A stretch of 64,000 nt of DNA from Xenopus tropicalis (Eukaryota > Chordata > Amphibia > Anura > Pipidae), in contig NC_030681.2 of the NCBI RefSeq assembly GCF_000004195.4, positions 137,361,506 through 137,425,505 on the forward strand, in the 5' to 3' direction. The translations under genes and the position numbers were made by a program. The notes beneath the pieces are model-generated. The model was not told the DNA's origin, made no database searches, and saw only the letters and a program-made list of their open reading frames with translations. The stretch's first letter is position 1. The number at the start of each line of letters is the position of its first letter. Shown piece by piece: positions 63,791 to 64,000 of the stretch.

Positions 63791-63961
63791 GTGGGGGACC
63801 CCTGTGAGGTGCGTACCATGAGCTCCCCTTTTATCTTATACAGTGATGATCCACACGCCCTGTGCGCCATATTCCTGAAGGGGCCACACAGCATTTCTAG
63901 ACACCTTCTGCAGTGCTACAACAGCTTGTTTGGTCCCAACCTTACAGTGGTTTCTGAGTAA
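63791..63961 (+). other. Exon-like open segment at the window edge
   Basis: A pyrimidine-rich TGTATTCTCTTTAG ends at 63790. From GTG at 63791 one frame is open for 56 codons to TAA at 63959. The translation (short motifs VGDPCEVRTM, LCAIFLKGP, HLLQCYNSLFGPN) is balanced and could be a terminal exon. I recognise no family. A 56-codon frame is common by chance, so only the clean acceptor and composition argue for it. Confidence 0.2.
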
Positions 63962-64000
63962 CCCGAATTCTAACCTTTAATGTTTCTGCTAAACATCGAC

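Overview
The window reads as intergenic or intronic DNA of a clawed frog (Xenopus; I cannot decide between X. tropicalis and X. laevis). The evidence is its transposon set: T2/Kolobok-type MITEs with TTAAAGG ends, short TTA/TAA-target elements with GGCCATACAC ends, hAT-type elements with CAG...CTG ends and 8-bp target duplications, L2/CR1-like retroposon tails, and a MITE with GGTATGGGATC ends that carries 113-bp tandem repeats. The DNA is AT-rich and CpG-poor outside a few CpG-dense young elements. I see no prokaryotic gene organisation, no tRNA or rRNA gene, and no complete protein gene.

Layout. 1-4170: an inverted hAT pair, nested TTA-target MITEs and the first long T2 copy. 4172-5342: the largest 113-bp array (9 units). 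5375-9277: nested hAT-in-MITE, then mostly single-copy DNA. 9278-17640: T2, CpG-rich MITEs and two more 113-bp arrays (11744-12516, 13590-14374). 18542-18867: an exon-like open segment on the minus strand. 19300-28000: scattered T2, hAT and retroposon pieces between single-copy blocks. 28745-29364: a hAT element holding two other elements. 30044-37340: T2 composite, intact small hATs, and single-copy blocks including one with (GGC)8. 38213-39262: four MITEs packed end to end and nested. 40496-41454: a large element made of two hairpins, a CRE/TATA-like core and a G-rich minisatellite. 42127-43046: nested MITE/hAT, then a 301-bp near-perfect palindrome. 43080-47300: single-copy blocks plus the fourth 113-bp array. 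47760-48165: a decayed LINE reverse-transcriptase C-terminus. 49016-63740: more MITEs, a 24-bp tandem array with a higher-order pattern, and single-copy blocks. 63791-63961: a second exon-like segment at the window edge.

Nothing here works together as a gene pathway. Functional content, if any, is most likely in the roughly twenty repeat-free blocks, whose texture (TAAT/ATTA cores, few repeats, higher complexity) resembles conserved non-coding elements around developmental genes. That is an inference I cannot test here. The two exon-like segments are the only protein-coding leads, and both are weak.
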